Assembly (NCBI GenBank): GCA_000746015.1
Contig: JQKK01000020.1
Span: 1 to 64,000, forward strand
Source: Lachnospiraceae bacterium MA2020
Lineage (GTDB): Bacteria > Bacillota > Clostridia > Lachnospirales > Lachnospiraceae
Reading direction: 5' to 3'
DNA length: 64,000 nucleotides
Both the position numbers and the translations under genes were made by a program. Positions 9,003 to 18,451 of this stretch are shown here, in pieces. Numbering within the stretch: position 1 is the stretch's first letter; every line of letters begins with the position of its first letter. The notes under the pieces are model-generated. The model was given only the letters and a program-made list of their open reading frames with translations. It was not told the DNA's origin and ran no database searches.

Positions 9003-10173
9003 TAGCCAAACTCCTAAGAAGTGCTTTCACTTCATCTACCACGTACTTAATCTCTTCCTCTGTTATCTGTGTTGTAGAAGGAATGTTGAGAATCCTACTT
9101 GCATAATAAGGTGCTTTTTCAAGCTTGTAGGTCACTTCACCCTCATACGGTTTCTGCTCATTGATCAGCCCCCAGATTGGTCTAGTTTCCATTCCCCGCT
9201 CACGAAGAGCAATAATAATATCCCTCATAGTAGCCTTGATATAATTCCTATCTATGCAAAGGCTGTAAAACCACTTATTAGAAGCTGTTCCTTCTCTAAA
9301 CGGCATGAGTTTACCGTACTCAAAACCAGAAAACAGTTTTTCATACAAATCGTAATTCTTCTGCTTTCTTTTAATGAACTCTGGTAATTCTTCCATCTGA
9401 GCTACACCAAGCGCTGCCTGAAGGTTTGTCATACGATAGTTATATCCAATCTCATCATGAATGTAGTAATGAGGATCTGTTTTAGCCTGAGTTGAAAGGA
9501 ATCTGAGATGGTCTACTACTTCCGGCTTATTTGATGTTACCGCACCACCACCACCGGTTGTTATTATCTTATTACCATTAAAACTATAGCATCCAAAATC
9601 ACCGATAGTACCAGCATACTTATCCTTATATTTTCCCTCTGTGTACTTCGTACCAAGTGCCTCAGTAGCATCCTCTACTACCTTGATGTTGTACTTTTCA
9701 GCTGTTTCCATAATAGATTCCATGTCAGCCATATTGCCGAACACATGAACAACCACAAGGGCCTTAACAGGTGCTCCCTTATAGTTAAGTTTCTCTCCAT
9801 CCCATTCACACTCTTCTTCACAGAACAAGCGAAGCTTAACGGGATCCATGCAAAAACTATCATCACAATCAATAAATACCGGTGTTGCAAACTGATACTT
9901 CACAGGATTTACCGCTGCTATGAAAGTAAGAGGCGGGACTATGACAACATCTCCTGGCTTCACTTCCGCTTCCACAAGACTCAAATGTAAAGCAGATGTT
10001 CCACTTTGACATACAGCCACATTTGGAACATTTAAGAACTCTGCCATCTTCTTTTCCATCTGTGTTACATATCCGCCTACAGTTGATACAAAAGTAGAAG
10101 CAATTGCATCCACTACGTATTTTTCCTCATTTCCCTCAAAATTTGGAATTGACAAAGGTATAAACTTTCCCAC
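8995..10173 (-). CDS. legC: LegC-family PLP aminotransferase
   Basis: DegT/DnrJ/EryC1-type sugar aminotransferase that adds an amino group to a 4-keto sugar nucleotide made by the neighbouring dehydratase. The N terminus IPLSIPNFEGNEEKYV with TFVSTVGGYV resembles the LegC subgroup. PLP contacts are seen as VAVCQSGTSALHLSL, VVEDATEALGT and the lysine-bearing CYSFNGNKIITTGGGG. The length of 392 residues is typical. The start is GTG at 10173, with AAGGATGG 8 nt upstream. A 75-bp gap separates it from the dehydratase gene and nothing notable is seen in that gap. Confidence 0.85.
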   Translation of the reverse strand: MGKFIPLSIPNFEGNEEKYVVDAIASTFVSTVGGYVTQMEKKMAEFLNVPNVAVCQSGTSALHLSLVEAEVKPGDVVIVPPLTFIAAVNPVKYQFATPVFIDCDDSFCMDPVKLRLFCEEECEWDGEKLNYKGAPVKALVVVHVFGNMADMESIMETAEKYNIKVVEDATEALGTKYTEGKYKDKYAGTIGDFGCYSFNGNKIITTGGGGAVTSNKPEVVDHLRFLSTQAKTDPHYYIHDEIGYNYRMTNLQAALGVAQMEELPEFIKRKQKNYDLYEKLFSGFEYGKLMPFREGTASNKWFYSLCIDRNYIKATMRDIIIALRERGMETRPIWGLINEQKPYEGEVTYKLEKAPYYASRILNIPSTTQITEEEIKYVVDEVKALLRSLANE

Positions 10174-10248
10174 GACTTACCATCCTTTCAATGCTTCCTG
10201 ACAGTTTTTTAATCTATATTGTAAATATCTAATTGCTCAAACTTGTTT

Positions 10249-11457
10249 TTACATCTTACTATCAAGTGATTTTCCTGTTTCTATGTGCTCGAAATTTGGA
10301 AGATAGTCTTTCATAATCCTAACTACTTCTTCCTTAGTTGCTTCCCGTTTTTCAAATTCCGCATTAAGCTCTTTGAACAGCTTCTTAACTCTGCTCTTGT
10401 CTGGTATATTCTTTCCAGTGATAACACCTAACGAACTAAAACGATTCATGTCAGCAGTCTCTGTATCTGTTACAAACTCCTCAAATGGCTTCTCACCTGA
10501 TGTATCTGAAGCAGAATAGTGTACAGGATATAAATTGCTACCATTCTTAAGATTTTCAGCTTTCTCAATCGCTTCTTCATCTGAACTACACTCTAACACC
10601 TCATAGCCATGTGCTTTTAGAAGTTCTGTTCCAATTCCATCAAAAGTCATCATTTGTGCTTCTTCAAGCTTAGGGAAGAAAATAGCTCTATTCTCACCAA
10701 GGATACATGATAAAAGGCATATCTGTCCTGATTCCTCTGGGCTCACAAAATAACGACGTACATCACTTGGAGCCGAAAGTGGCTGTAACTTCTGTATCCT
10801 GGCAATGAAACCTGCCGGAAGTGATCCGTTCGAAAATGCCACATTAGCAAAACGTGCAGTCTTCACAGGGAACTTATCAGAATAGCTGAATATAACATCT
10901 TCCATTATACGCTTTGAAGCTCCCATGATATTCACAGGATTCGCAGCCTTGTCTGTAGATACACAAAAGTATTCTTCTGGTGGAAACTCTGATAAAAGAT
11001 CCAATAACAACTTTGCATGGAGAACATTGTTCTGAAGCAATGCCTCTACGCTATATATATCCTTCTCAGATCTTACGTGCTTATGGGCAGAGAAATTACC
11101 AACTATATCGAAACCTCCGCGAGATCGAAACATTTTTTCAAAAACAGGTGATGCAAAATCCATCGGATAAGGGATATAATCATCAGGTACATATATCCCC
11201 TTGGTTGATCTAAGATCTCTTGTAAGCTCTGCTAAGGCATTCTCATTTGTGTCAACCACAACAAGCGTAGCTGGTTTGAACGGAAGAATTGCCTTGATAA
11301 ACGAGGAACCTATTGAGCCGGCACCTCCAATAACTAGAACAGTTTTCTCTTGAATTTTAGATAACAGCGTCTCCTTATGTGACTCTATGTCTGGATAGAA
11401 CATAGAAGAGGAACGTTTTGTAACATATTGATTTATAAATCGATTTAAATTAAACAT
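10249..11457 (-). CDS. legB: NDP-sugar 4,6-dehydratase (LegB-like, CapD/PglF family)
   Basis: Extended short-chain dehydrogenase that turns an NDP-N-acetylhexosamine into its 4-keto-6-deoxy form, the first committed step of bacillosamine- and legionaminic-type sugars. The NAD-binding GGAGSIGSSF occurs near residue 45, VDTNENALAELTRDL follows, FSAHKHV is the family's substrate motif, and VSTDKAANPVNIMGASKRIME supplies the catalytic triad region. It has 402 residues and no membrane segments, unlike membrane PglF or CapD. The start codon shares bases with the flippase stop (TAATG). The match to LegB rather than another 4,6-dehydratase rests on the neighbours legC and ptmE. Confidence 0.8.
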   Translation of the reverse strand: MFNLNRFINQYVTKRSSSMFYPDIESHKETLLSKIQEKTVLVIGGAGSIGSSFIKAILPFKPATLVVVDTNENALAELTRDLRSTKGIYVPDDYIPYPMDFASPVFEKMFRSRGGFDIVGNFSAHKHVRSEKDIYSVEALLQNNVLHAKLLLDLLSEFPPEEYFCVSTDKAANPVNIMGASKRIMEDVIFSYSDKFPVKTARFANVAFSNGSLPAGFIARIQKLQPLSAPSDVRRYFVSPEESGQICLLSCILGENRAIFFPKLEEAQMMTFDGIGTELLKAHGYEVLECSSDEEAIEKAENLKNGSNLYPVHYSASDTSGEKPFEEFVTDTETADMNRFSSLGVITGKNIPDKSRVKKLFKELNAEFEKREATKEEVVRIMKDYLPNFEHIETGKSLDSKM

Positions 11458-12863
11458 TAATTTCTCCTTTTTACAAGGCTTAATATCTTGGTTTTCTTCT
11501 TAATTAACAACATGAAAAATATAGTTATGTAACCAATCACTACAGCATATCTCATAACAAAATTTGAATACAAAAACGATATTAAGAAAGTAATCAAAAT
11601 CATGCTTACAACAACCACTATTACCATTTTATAATTATATGCCTTGCTATAATTTAATCTATATACCAAGTACATATGGACTACTAATAAACATAGATAT
11701 CCTACCAAAGTTGTATATGCAGCAGCTAAATATCCTATTCTAGGAATCATTAAATAGTTTAATACATAATTAACTAATGCGCCCAAAACACTTGCAAAAG
11801 CCATACCTACAGTCTTTTTCTTAAACTGTTCTATATTAACAAACATGGTATACAAAAACTGACATACGCATCCCATCGCAACTGGTGTCATAACATATTT
11901 AGCGTCAGCATACGATTCACCGCCAAGAATATATAACAACTCTGGAGCTATTAACATCAGTCCCATGGCTAAAAATGAAAAAGCCAAAATATAAATTCTT
12001 GAAAATTTTCTAATAGAATAAAAATCATTAGCTGCCAGCTTTTCACCAAGCCATGGTGCATATGCACTGTTCATTGAAACCATCAAAAGTGTAACTAAAG
12101 AACCACATGTATATGCCAGACTATATAATGCAGCATCTTCTGAACCGCACCACTTATTTATCATTATTCTATCCATAGAATTCAATAAATTAAGTGACAA
12201 CAGATGCGGAATATAAGGAATACATATTGGTATAGCGTACTTCCAATAATCTATTTTTATCTTTTTACCCTTTCCTATAAAAAAAATATAGCAAATTGCT
12301 CCAATTATTATCACTGGAACAACAGATCCAAATATACGACCATACAGTTTATCTTTCATTTCCATCACTAATATTACAGATAAAAATGCTGTTCCTAATG
12401 ACAATATTACACTTGTAATCGCGCTAATTTTGTACTCAAAATAATACCTTTCTCGAGCCTGAAACAAAGTAATTGCAGAAAAGAATAATAAATATATCAA
12501 CATTGCATTAATACATATCCTATCCATTCCCAAAAAAGTCTCAAAAAAAGTATAAAAAGAATTTGTTATTATAAGCCACGCACAAGTAGAAGCAGTACTC
12601 AGTGTTAAAACTGAATATATATATTCATCAAACTTATCCTCATAATCATATTTTGCACTTATCAAAGTGGCATCCAGATTTAAAGTAACTATTATTAGAA
12701 ATAGCGATGTCCACGATAGATAATTATTGTAAAGACCAAATTCGCTTTTTGTTAATAATCTAGTAAAAATCGGTGTAGTTATGAGCCCAATACTTCTAGT
12801 AAAAAAATTCGAAAGGGTGTACAACATACCAGACTTTATAGCTTTTTTGTTATTGTTGTCCAT
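11457..12863 (-). CDS. wzx: Polysaccharide flippase (Wzx-like)
   Basis: Integral membrane protein of the MOP/oligosaccharide flippase superfamily that moves lipid-linked repeat units across the membrane. Of its 468 residues a large share form about 12-14 hydrophobic segments. The N-terminal signature SGMLYTLSNFFTRSIGLITTPIFTRLL is typical of Wzx proteins. The start overlaps the end of the polymerase gene by 28 bp, and its stop overlaps the legB start. Together with the Wzy-like neighbour it indicates a Wzx/Wzy-dependent export route. No initiating phosphoglycosyl transferase was seen in this window, so that step must be encoded elsewhere. Confidence 0.85.
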   Translation of the reverse strand: MDNNNKKAIKSGMLYTLSNFFTRSIGLITTPIFTRLLTKSEFGLYNNYLSWTSLFLIIVTLNLDATLISAKYDYEDKFDEYIYSVLTLSTASTCAWLIITNSFYTFFETFLGMDRICINAMLIYLLFFSAITLFQARERYYFEYKISAITSVILSLGTAFLSVILVMEMKDKLYGRIFGSVVPVIIIGAICYIFFIGKGKKIKIDYWKYAIPICIPYIPHLLSLNLLNSMDRIMINKWCGSEDAALYSLAYTCGSLVTLLMVSMNSAYAPWLGEKLAANDFYSIRKFSRIYILAFSFLAMGLMLIAPELLYILGGESYADAKYVMTPVAMGCVCQFLYTMFVNIEQFKKKTVGMAFASVLGALVNYVLNYLMIPRIGYLAAAYTTLVGYLCLLVVHMYLVYRLNYSKAYNYKMVIVVVVSMILITFLISFLYSNFVMRYAVVIGYITIFFMLLIKKKTKILSLVKRRN

Positions 12864-14011
12864 CTGTTATGCTTTCCCTTCCCTTCTGTAGCAATAAAAA
12901 ACATATAAAAAATCACTATGTCACCTATAAAATACGGAAACATAAGATCCCATGCAGCTCTAAGAAAAAAACCTATAATAATCGCAACAAATATAATCTC
13001 TTTTTTTCTTACTAATCTAAAAATGGCTTTTATAACTATTCCAATAATAAGCATACATCCAAAAATCCCATAATGAGCATGAAGTGTCAAATACGAGTTA
13101 TGAAGGTTACTAAAAAAGCCTCTTCCTATATCCATCATATATATATTCGTACCAAATAGAAAATTCTTTACTACACGTAGAGATTTCCAATATATGTTTA
13201 TGTAATATAGTCTTGTAGTACCACTGTCAATGCTCGTTCTTTCTCTACCAATTCCTACAAATCGAGAAAAATAATTTTTCATAATATAATCGAGGTTTTG
13301 GAATACATAAACAGCTATTGCTATAATTAACAGTGTAATCAAACACTTTTTCCAAAGTTTGACCTCATATTTTGCAAAAATGATATATAAAATATAAATT
13401 GCAAGCATTAGACCAGTTGCAATAATACCTCCTCTCCCAATAGCCCAAACCGATGCAACAAAAGCACCTAAAAAAAAAGGTAAAGTCACCTTTTTGGGTA
13501 CTCTGCTCTTTCTAATCACAGATGCATAAACGAATAAACTTAATATTATAAAAACAGATACATAATTTCTGCTTAAATCAGCAAATAGATTGTACCATTC
13601 ACCTCTTCTTAAATTTATAAATCGATTTACGATTACATATATTATAACAAACAAGCTCGCTATCTTCCATACTAGTAAATCGTCCTCCAAAAAATACAAT
13701 GCTCTAGCTACAGCATAATATGAAACAAATATCATTAGGAATGATAAAACTCCCATTGTTCCAGTAAATATTAGGTTAAGAACAGCAGTTGATACAAATA
13801 CACTGTATACCTGTAGCCTATGTTTATCTACTTTTTTCCCTTTTAATAAAAGAAGTGATACAATTAATCCTAATATAATAGAAAATCCCTTAAAATATAT
13901 AGAGCCAAACCTACTATCATTTTCTAAAAATAATATAACAAACAAGAAAGCTGCTAAAAATTGCTCTATATTAAAACTTTTCATACCATCATTAAAATTT
14001 TTAATCCTCAT
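12836..14011 (-). CDS. wzy: O-antigen/capsule polymerase (Wzy-like)
   Basis: Polytopic membrane protein of 391 residues with about ten hydrophobic segments. It has a long polar loop (about 235-290, containing GIGRERTSIDSGTTRLYY and LHNSYLTLHAHYGIFG) in the position of the O-antigen ligase/polymerase catalytic loop. These proteins join repeat units on the outer face of the membrane. Sequence conservation is low in the family, so the call rests on topology, the HNSYL loop signature and the position next to wzx. It overlaps the upstream sialyltransferase-like gene by 11 bp. Confidence 0.75.
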   Translation of the reverse strand: MRIKNFNDGMKSFNIEQFLAAFLFVILFLENDSRFGSIYFKGFSIILGLIVSLLLLKGKKVDKHRLQVYSVFVSTAVLNLIFTGTMGVLSFLMIFVSYYAVARALYFLEDDLLVWKIASLFVIIYVIVNRFINLRRGEWYNLFADLSRNYVSVFIILSLFVYASVIRKSRVPKKVTLPFFLGAFVASVWAIGRGGIIATGLMLAIYILYIIFAKYEVKLWKKCLITLLIIAIAVYVFQNLDYIMKNYFSRFVGIGRERTSIDSGTTRLYYINIYWKSLRVVKNFLFGTNIYMMDIGRGFFSNLHNSYLTLHAHYGIFGCMLIIGIVIKAIFRLVRKKEIIFVAIIIGFFLRAAWDLMFPYFIGDIVIFYMFFIATEGKGKHNRWTTITKKL

Positions 14012-15152
14012 TTTTTACAACATCCCTCATTTTCCCAAAATCCGAAGGTATCATAAAGTATTCACCAAATACAGACTTAAATCCATCAACTGTTTTCTTT
14101 TGTACTTCTGAATAAGTGGTTATTTCTAACAGCATATCCAAAAGTGATATGGTGTTAATGCCAAAAAGTAATTTTGCAGTAACTAGCACTGTACTATCAT
14201 ATCCTATAATATAGTCAGGTTTTCTTTCTAATCTGCTTAGAATAGTCTCCATTGAATATTTACTATTTCTTAATATAACAGCGCCTTCATAATTCACATT
14301 AGAATCATCACGTGGATGCTTTTTTATCAAAACATCATACCCTTTCTCTTTGAATAATTTAATACATTCACCAATAATCTTCTTATTGGCTATATCAAAA
14401 TTTCCATAGATACCATCATCTTGAGCTGTACAAATTATTACATAATGAGAAGAATTATACTCGTCTGTTTGAACATTTAATTTAAATCCAAAATCAGAAA
14501 AAGCATATGCATAATTCGAAAATCTTCGAGAATTTTCAATGATTTTATCATTTATTTTTTTGAATAAAAAATAATCTAATATTTGTCCTTTTCGCTTTAA
14601 TGCCTTTTTTATTATTTTTTCTTCAAGCTCAATTTTCAATGTAGTGAGTATTTTCTTGCCAAAGCCCAATGACATTAATTCCACATAAGCATTGCTATTA
14701 TTTATGTAAGTTCCAATCCCTTCATCTATTGCAACACAAATTATCCTATGCTCATTCAACCTTGCGATACTTAACTTGCTTGCGAGAGCATAATAATATA
14801 ACCCAGGAGACAATATATAAAAATCTTTTTCTTGAATTTTATTTCTATTAAATAAAAATTTCCCAAAAATAAAAGGCTCATACTTTCTGTTTTTAGAGCA
14901 TATCCTAAGGAAAACGAAACTTATACCACTTTTGTCTAAATACTCTGTCGGAATCAGATACCCCCCCCTAGGATTATGCATAATCACAAAAAGACCATCC
15001 GTCGGATTAACCTTACACTCCTCAGAGTTAAGAAATGCAATAGCCGAATGAAGATGCCAAGGAGTATACACAAAGGAGACATACTTGTATTTACTATTAC
15101 TATTAATCAATTCAACTATATCGTCATAAGAATGGTATTCTTCAACATTCAT
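14001..15152 (-). CDS. Putative sialyltransferase-type glycosyltransferase with G8 tract
   Basis: The 383-residue protein shows two motifs shared by bacterial sialyl- and polysialyltransferases (GT52/GT38/GT80 group): a D/E-D/E-G element, seen as DEGIGTY near residue 143, and an HP element, seen as KKHPRDD near residue 278. These are followed by a DSTVL segment near the C terminus where the family has S/T residues. It would transfer the CMP-activated nonulosonic acid made by the downstream genes. The ATG at 15152 follows a GTG codon, and the only clear AGGAG is 16 nt upstream, so the start is not firm. A run of eight G in the coding strand (14961-14968, about residues 62-65) is in frame here, giving a full-length product. 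Subfamily assignment is uncertain. Confidence 0.55.
   Translation of the reverse strand: MNVEEYHSYDDIVELINSNSKYKYVSFVYTPWHLHSAIAFLNSEECKVNPTDGLFVIMHNPRGGYLIPTEYLDKSGISFVFLRICSKNRKYEPFIFGKFLFNRNKIQEKDFYILSPGLYYYALASKLSIARLNEHRIICVAIDEGIGTYINNSNAYVELMSLGFGKKILTTLKIELEEKIIKKALKRKGQILDYFLFKKINDKIIENSRRFSNYAYAFSDFGFKLNVQTDEYNSSHYVIICTAQDDGIYGNFDIANKKIIGECIKLFKEKGYDVLIKKHPRDDSNVNYEGAVILRNSKYSMETILSRLERKPDYIIGYDSTVLVTAKLLFGINTISLLDMLLEITTYSEVQKKTVDGFKSVFGEYFMIPSDFGKMRDVVKNED
14961..14968 (-). repeat. Homopolymer G8 tract (plus-strand C8) in coding sequence
   Basis: Eight consecutive G residues in the sense strand, encoding part of PRGGY. Long G runs are rare in AT-rich DNA and are prone to slippage. 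A change of one base would truncate the glycosyltransferase early. Confidence 0.7.
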
Positions 15153-15207
15153 CACTAATTATTTCGATCTCCTCATATCATTTATTTGCGTAGAATAAAT
15201 CAATTTA

Positions 15208-16116
15208 CTATACATAAAAATTATTTATCCATCCCTGAGCAGAATACGGATAAATAATTTCTCTCTTCAACGGAACAAACGGTCTATTCATAAAATCTCT
15301 TAAACAACTCATGTCATCATACCCAAGTAAAAAAATATTATCTCGACAATAAAAATCATAGTTTACTATATTTATATTACTGGTAAGTAGCTTTTTGCCC
15401 AAAAAAGTTGCTTCAAGAGCCCGGGCTGTGATTCCTAACTGACCTTCTTGCACAATTTCTAATACAGCTTTTGAATTAAGAATATTCTTAAGAACGTCTT
15501 CATAATCAAGATAGTCTTGACGAAGATATTCCTTCCGCTGATAATCATCAATGTTATTAACTACAATATGGAAGTCCGCCTCATATCCTATTTTCTTTAA
15601 CTCTTCAGCAACATCTATCAACATCTTATATCTTCCTTTTTCTTTTCCAACAAAGAAAACTGAATTTGAATCTGAAAACTCATGCTCATCTTGAAAGAAA
15701 AAGAATTGATTGTTATATTTCATCCCATATCTTTTTACATCAGCCTGATTAAATGTCCAATGTTCACAAATACCGTTTGTTTCATCAACAATTTTCTTGT
15801 CCTTCTCCGACAAAACTGGATTCCAGTGCCAAAATATTACTCTTTTATCTGTATTACTACAAATATACTTGAGCATCTTAGATGTGTGCAACGAATCAAA
15901 AACTATTATCAAATCATAATCAGATATTTTTTTCATCCAATCTCCATACCAAATTCTTTCTAACGGTACTCCATAGTGGGTAAATACTTTTCTCAATGGA
16001 CTATCAGACTTATAATAGTGCTGCGCTACAACATTTGTACCTACACTTCCAAGCTTATTCAGATAATATTTTTCAAAAGAATTGTAATTATCCTTAAGTA
16101 TCAATATCTTCCCCAT
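15208..16116 (-). CDS. Putative GT-B-type glycosyltransferase of the surface polysaccharide locus
   Basis: A 302-residue cytoplasmic protein without membrane segments. It has a Rossmann-like alternation of strands and helices (YDLIIVFDS, RVIFWHWNPV, NSVFFVGKEKGRYKML). A late segment, EIVQEGQLGITARALEATFLGKKLLTSN, resembles the donor-site glutamate region of GT-B enzymes. This pattern is common in unassigned glycosyltransferases of capsule loci. The sugar donor and acceptor cannot be predicted. The ATG at 16116 is preceded by GGTAGGATATGGGG. A 120-bp gap separates it from the next upstream gene. Confidence 0.5.
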   Translation of the reverse strand: MGKILILKDNYNSFEKYYLNKLGSVGTNVVAQHYYKSDSPLRKVFTHYGVPLERIWYGDWMKKISDYDLIIVFDSLHTSKMLKYICSNTDKRVIFWHWNPVLSEKDKKIVDETNGICEHWTFNQADVKRYGMKYNNQFFFFQDEHEFSDSNSVFFVGKEKGRYKMLIDVAEELKKIGYEADFHIVVNNIDDYQRKEYLRQDYLDYEDVLKNILNSKAVLEIVQEGQLGITARALEATFLGKKLLTSNINIVNYDFYCRDNIFLLGYDDMSCLRDFMNRPFVPLKREIIYPYSAQGWINNFYV

Positions 16117-16236
16117 ATCCTACCTCATTCTAGGCACTAATTAACCATTATTTATAATACAAACCAAGTAGCTTCTTTGACAATCTAAGAAAAAAATTCA
16201 GCAGGATTCTTTTACGCTATCTTCTACCCATATATA

Positions 16237-17268
16237 CTATTTATGCGTCTTTTGCCATTTACGAATACATCCCATACAATACAAACCCAAAAACATTCGT
16301 CTTCTTATCAAAAATAGAACTATCTTCCTCGATTTTGAGATTCCCTGCTGAGATGAGTTTCTCAAAGCATCATCAACGATATCCTCATTCAAATATTGAT
16401 TACATTTTTCTTTTCTTGTTCTATAGCTATAGTTATTATCAGGATTAAAGTATCCACTAATAACAGAAGAAATTACTGCATATAGAATTCTCGTTCTAAG
16501 TAAATCATACAATTGAAAATTCTCATTAAAAATATTGTCATTCTTAATATACTTAAAACAATCAATTACCATTCTAATTGTCTCTTCACTATACGATGAT
16601 GAAATAGATTCTTCGTTATAGGTATAATGATAAAAAACCTCATTAAGAAAAATTGCTGATTTTACCTTACCAAATAACTGAAATGTAAATACAATTCCCT
16701 CAGCACCTTGTTTTAATTCTTCATTATGCCATATGTCATACATCGCGAAAATATCACGTTTTATCAATTTAGCAGTTGCTGTAGAAATATTACTATTATA
16801 ATTTAGAACTTGCTTTTGAAGCTCTTTACATTCGTTCTGATCATATAAATAATTATCTTTTATATGATATTTATATGGAATACTTTCATTCTTAAAATCT
16901 TTTGTCATCCCAAACATAACAATTTGAGAACCACTTTTTTCTGCAATTTTATAAGCTTCTTCGCAACAATCTCGTTCTATCCAATCGTCACCATCAACAA
17001 ACATTATATATTTCCCTGATGCTGCTTTTACTCCCGCATTTCTAGCCGATGCCAATCCACCATTCGACTTGTGAATTACCTTGATTCTGGAGTCTTCTTT
17101 TGCAATTTCATCACAAAAAATACCAATATCATCCGGAGAACCATCATCGACAACAATTATCTCGATTTTTCTAAGAGTTTGAGCCGACAAACTTAAAAGA
17201 TTTTTTTTTATATATGGTTTTGGTACTTTATATACCGGTACTATAATACTTATGAATGGAATTCCCAT
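16237..17268 (-). CDS. Family 2 glycosyltransferase
   Basis: Inverting GT-A transferase. The N-terminal catalytic domain is clear: SIIVPVYK, EIIVVDDGSPDD, SNGGLASARNAGVKAASGKYIMFVDGDDW with the metal-binding DGDD near residue 95. The C-terminal half carries a region typical of capsule GT2 enzymes. The length is 343 residues. It would add one sugar to the growing lipid-linked repeat unit. The start is 4 nt past the stop of the FrhB-like gene, so these genes are co-transcribed. A C-terminal basic end (RKWQKTHK) may touch the membrane. Confidence 0.85.
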   Translation of the reverse strand: MGIPFISIIVPVYKVPKPYIKKNLLSLSAQTLRKIEIIVVDDGSPDDIGIFCDEIAKEDSRIKVIHKSNGGLASARNAGVKAASGKYIMFVDGDDWIERDCCEEAYKIAEKSGSQIVMFGMTKDFKNESIPYKYHIKDNYLYDQNECKELQKQVLNYNSNISTATAKLIKRDIFAMYDIWHNEELKQGAEGIVFTFQLFGKVKSAIFLNEVFYHYTYNEESISSSYSEETIRMVIDCFKYIKNDNIFNENFQLYDLLRTRILYAVISSVISGYFNPDNNYSYRTRKEKCNQYLNEDIVDDALRNSSQQGISKSRKIVLFLIRRRMFLGLYCMGCIRKWQKTHK

Positions 17269-17272
17269 ACAA

Positions 17273-18451
17273 TCATCCTTTTTTTAGCATATGTTTTAAG
17301 GTCTTATCTAAACCTAATCTATTTAAGATTAGTCTTGCTAACTTCATTATCTTTATTTTAATAGTTGTAGGATAATACTTATTAAGTAAATCATCAAAAT
17401 CCATGTGATTATAATCAGAAAAAAATTCTGATCTTTCATAATGAAGTTGAGGCGAGGACTCAAACTCTTTGCATCCTTCTATTGCAATTTCGTAAGAAAC
17501 TACCTTATATTGAAAATGCTCTTTTATCTCATCAAAAACCAATGAACCTTTTTTTGAATGTATTAATACCCTCGTTGTTCCTTTATCTTCATCAAAACTT
17601 TTATCTAACCTATGAATATTAAAACAATCCCAAATAGTAAAATCACTTACTCTTTTCGGACTTCTGAAAACACATGCCGAGCAAGAAGGTCTTATAGTCA
17701 TACCTGAAAAAAACATCCTTAACCATTGATCTGATTCTATTCCACCTCGTTCCTCTCCACTTTTAGAAGATATATACATTGTAGAATATTGATAACCAAG
17801 TTTCTTATCTCTAAATCTAATTATGCTTAAACTACCAAGCTTTTTCTCCTTCATCTTTATATATCTATTCCACACTCCTGGCGAAGGGACTGCTCTACAA
17901 ACCACATCAACCAATATCAAATTTTGATAGTCTTTTCCTAAATACTTAGTTAAAGCATATACTTGGCAAGGTGTCCCACTAAAGCAAACAATCCTTCCTT
18001 CTTCAAGGAATTTTTTTACATCAACAAATGATGTACCCACATCACTCTGAACATATTTGGAATTCCTAAAACGACATAGCTCATTCTTTGAATCCACGTA
18101 TATATGTTTTACTTTATATTCTTCGTCAATACTTACTCCAAATACGACGCCACCCTTTTCTATAACGTATTCTGCGATTACTGAAAAAAAACCACCTGAA
18201 GTACTCTCTTGAAGTACTGTTTTATCTCTATTCTGAACAATCGCTGCTTCTTGCAAAGAATTTTTAGGTTTAGAATAATTAGATATAGGGCAAACTTTTT
18301 CGCAAAGCCCACAATTCACACAATTTGTCGAATCAATGTCAGGATATGTAAAACCTTCCTCATCATATTTCATATTGATACAATTTTTAGGACAAATATT
18401 GCTACATGCACCGCAACCACAGCAATTCTTTTTATCGTTTATCTGAATCAC
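17273..18451 (-). CDS. FrhB/F420-dehydrogenase-like iron-sulfur protein of polysaccharide loci
   Basis: The N terminus holds two 4Fe-4S ferredoxin motifs (CCGCGACSNICPKNC and CVNCGLCEKVCP), followed by the coenzyme F420 hydrogenase beta-subunit N and C domains (SGGFFSVIAEYVIEKGGVVFG, then CFSGTPCQVYAL and RPSCSACVFR). The length is 392 residues. Such proteins recur next to polysaccharide pyruvyl transferases in exopolysaccharide clusters of clostridia and Bacteroides. The exact reaction there is not established. It overlaps the pyruvyl transferase gene by 4 bp, matching that known pairing. A redox step on the glycan or its precursor is an inference only. Confidence 0.8.
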   Translation of the reverse strand: MIQINDKKNCCGCGACSNICPKNCINMKYDEEGFTYPDIDSTNCVNCGLCEKVCPISNYSKPKNSLQEAAIVQNRDKTVLQESTSGGFFSVIAEYVIEKGGVVFGVSIDEEYKVKHIYVDSKNELCRFRNSKYVQSDVGTSFVDVKKFLEEGRIVCFSGTPCQVYALTKYLGKDYQNLILVDVVCRAVPSPGVWNRYIKMKEKKLGSLSIIRFRDKKLGYQYSTMYISSKSGEERGGIESDQWLRMFFSGMTIRPSCSACVFRSPKRVSDFTIWDCFNIHRLDKSFDEDKGTTRVLIHSKKGSLVFDEIKEHFQYKVVSYEIAIEGCKEFESSPQLHYERSEFFSDYNHMDFDDLLNKYYPTTIKIKIMKLARLILNRLGLDKTLKHMLKKG

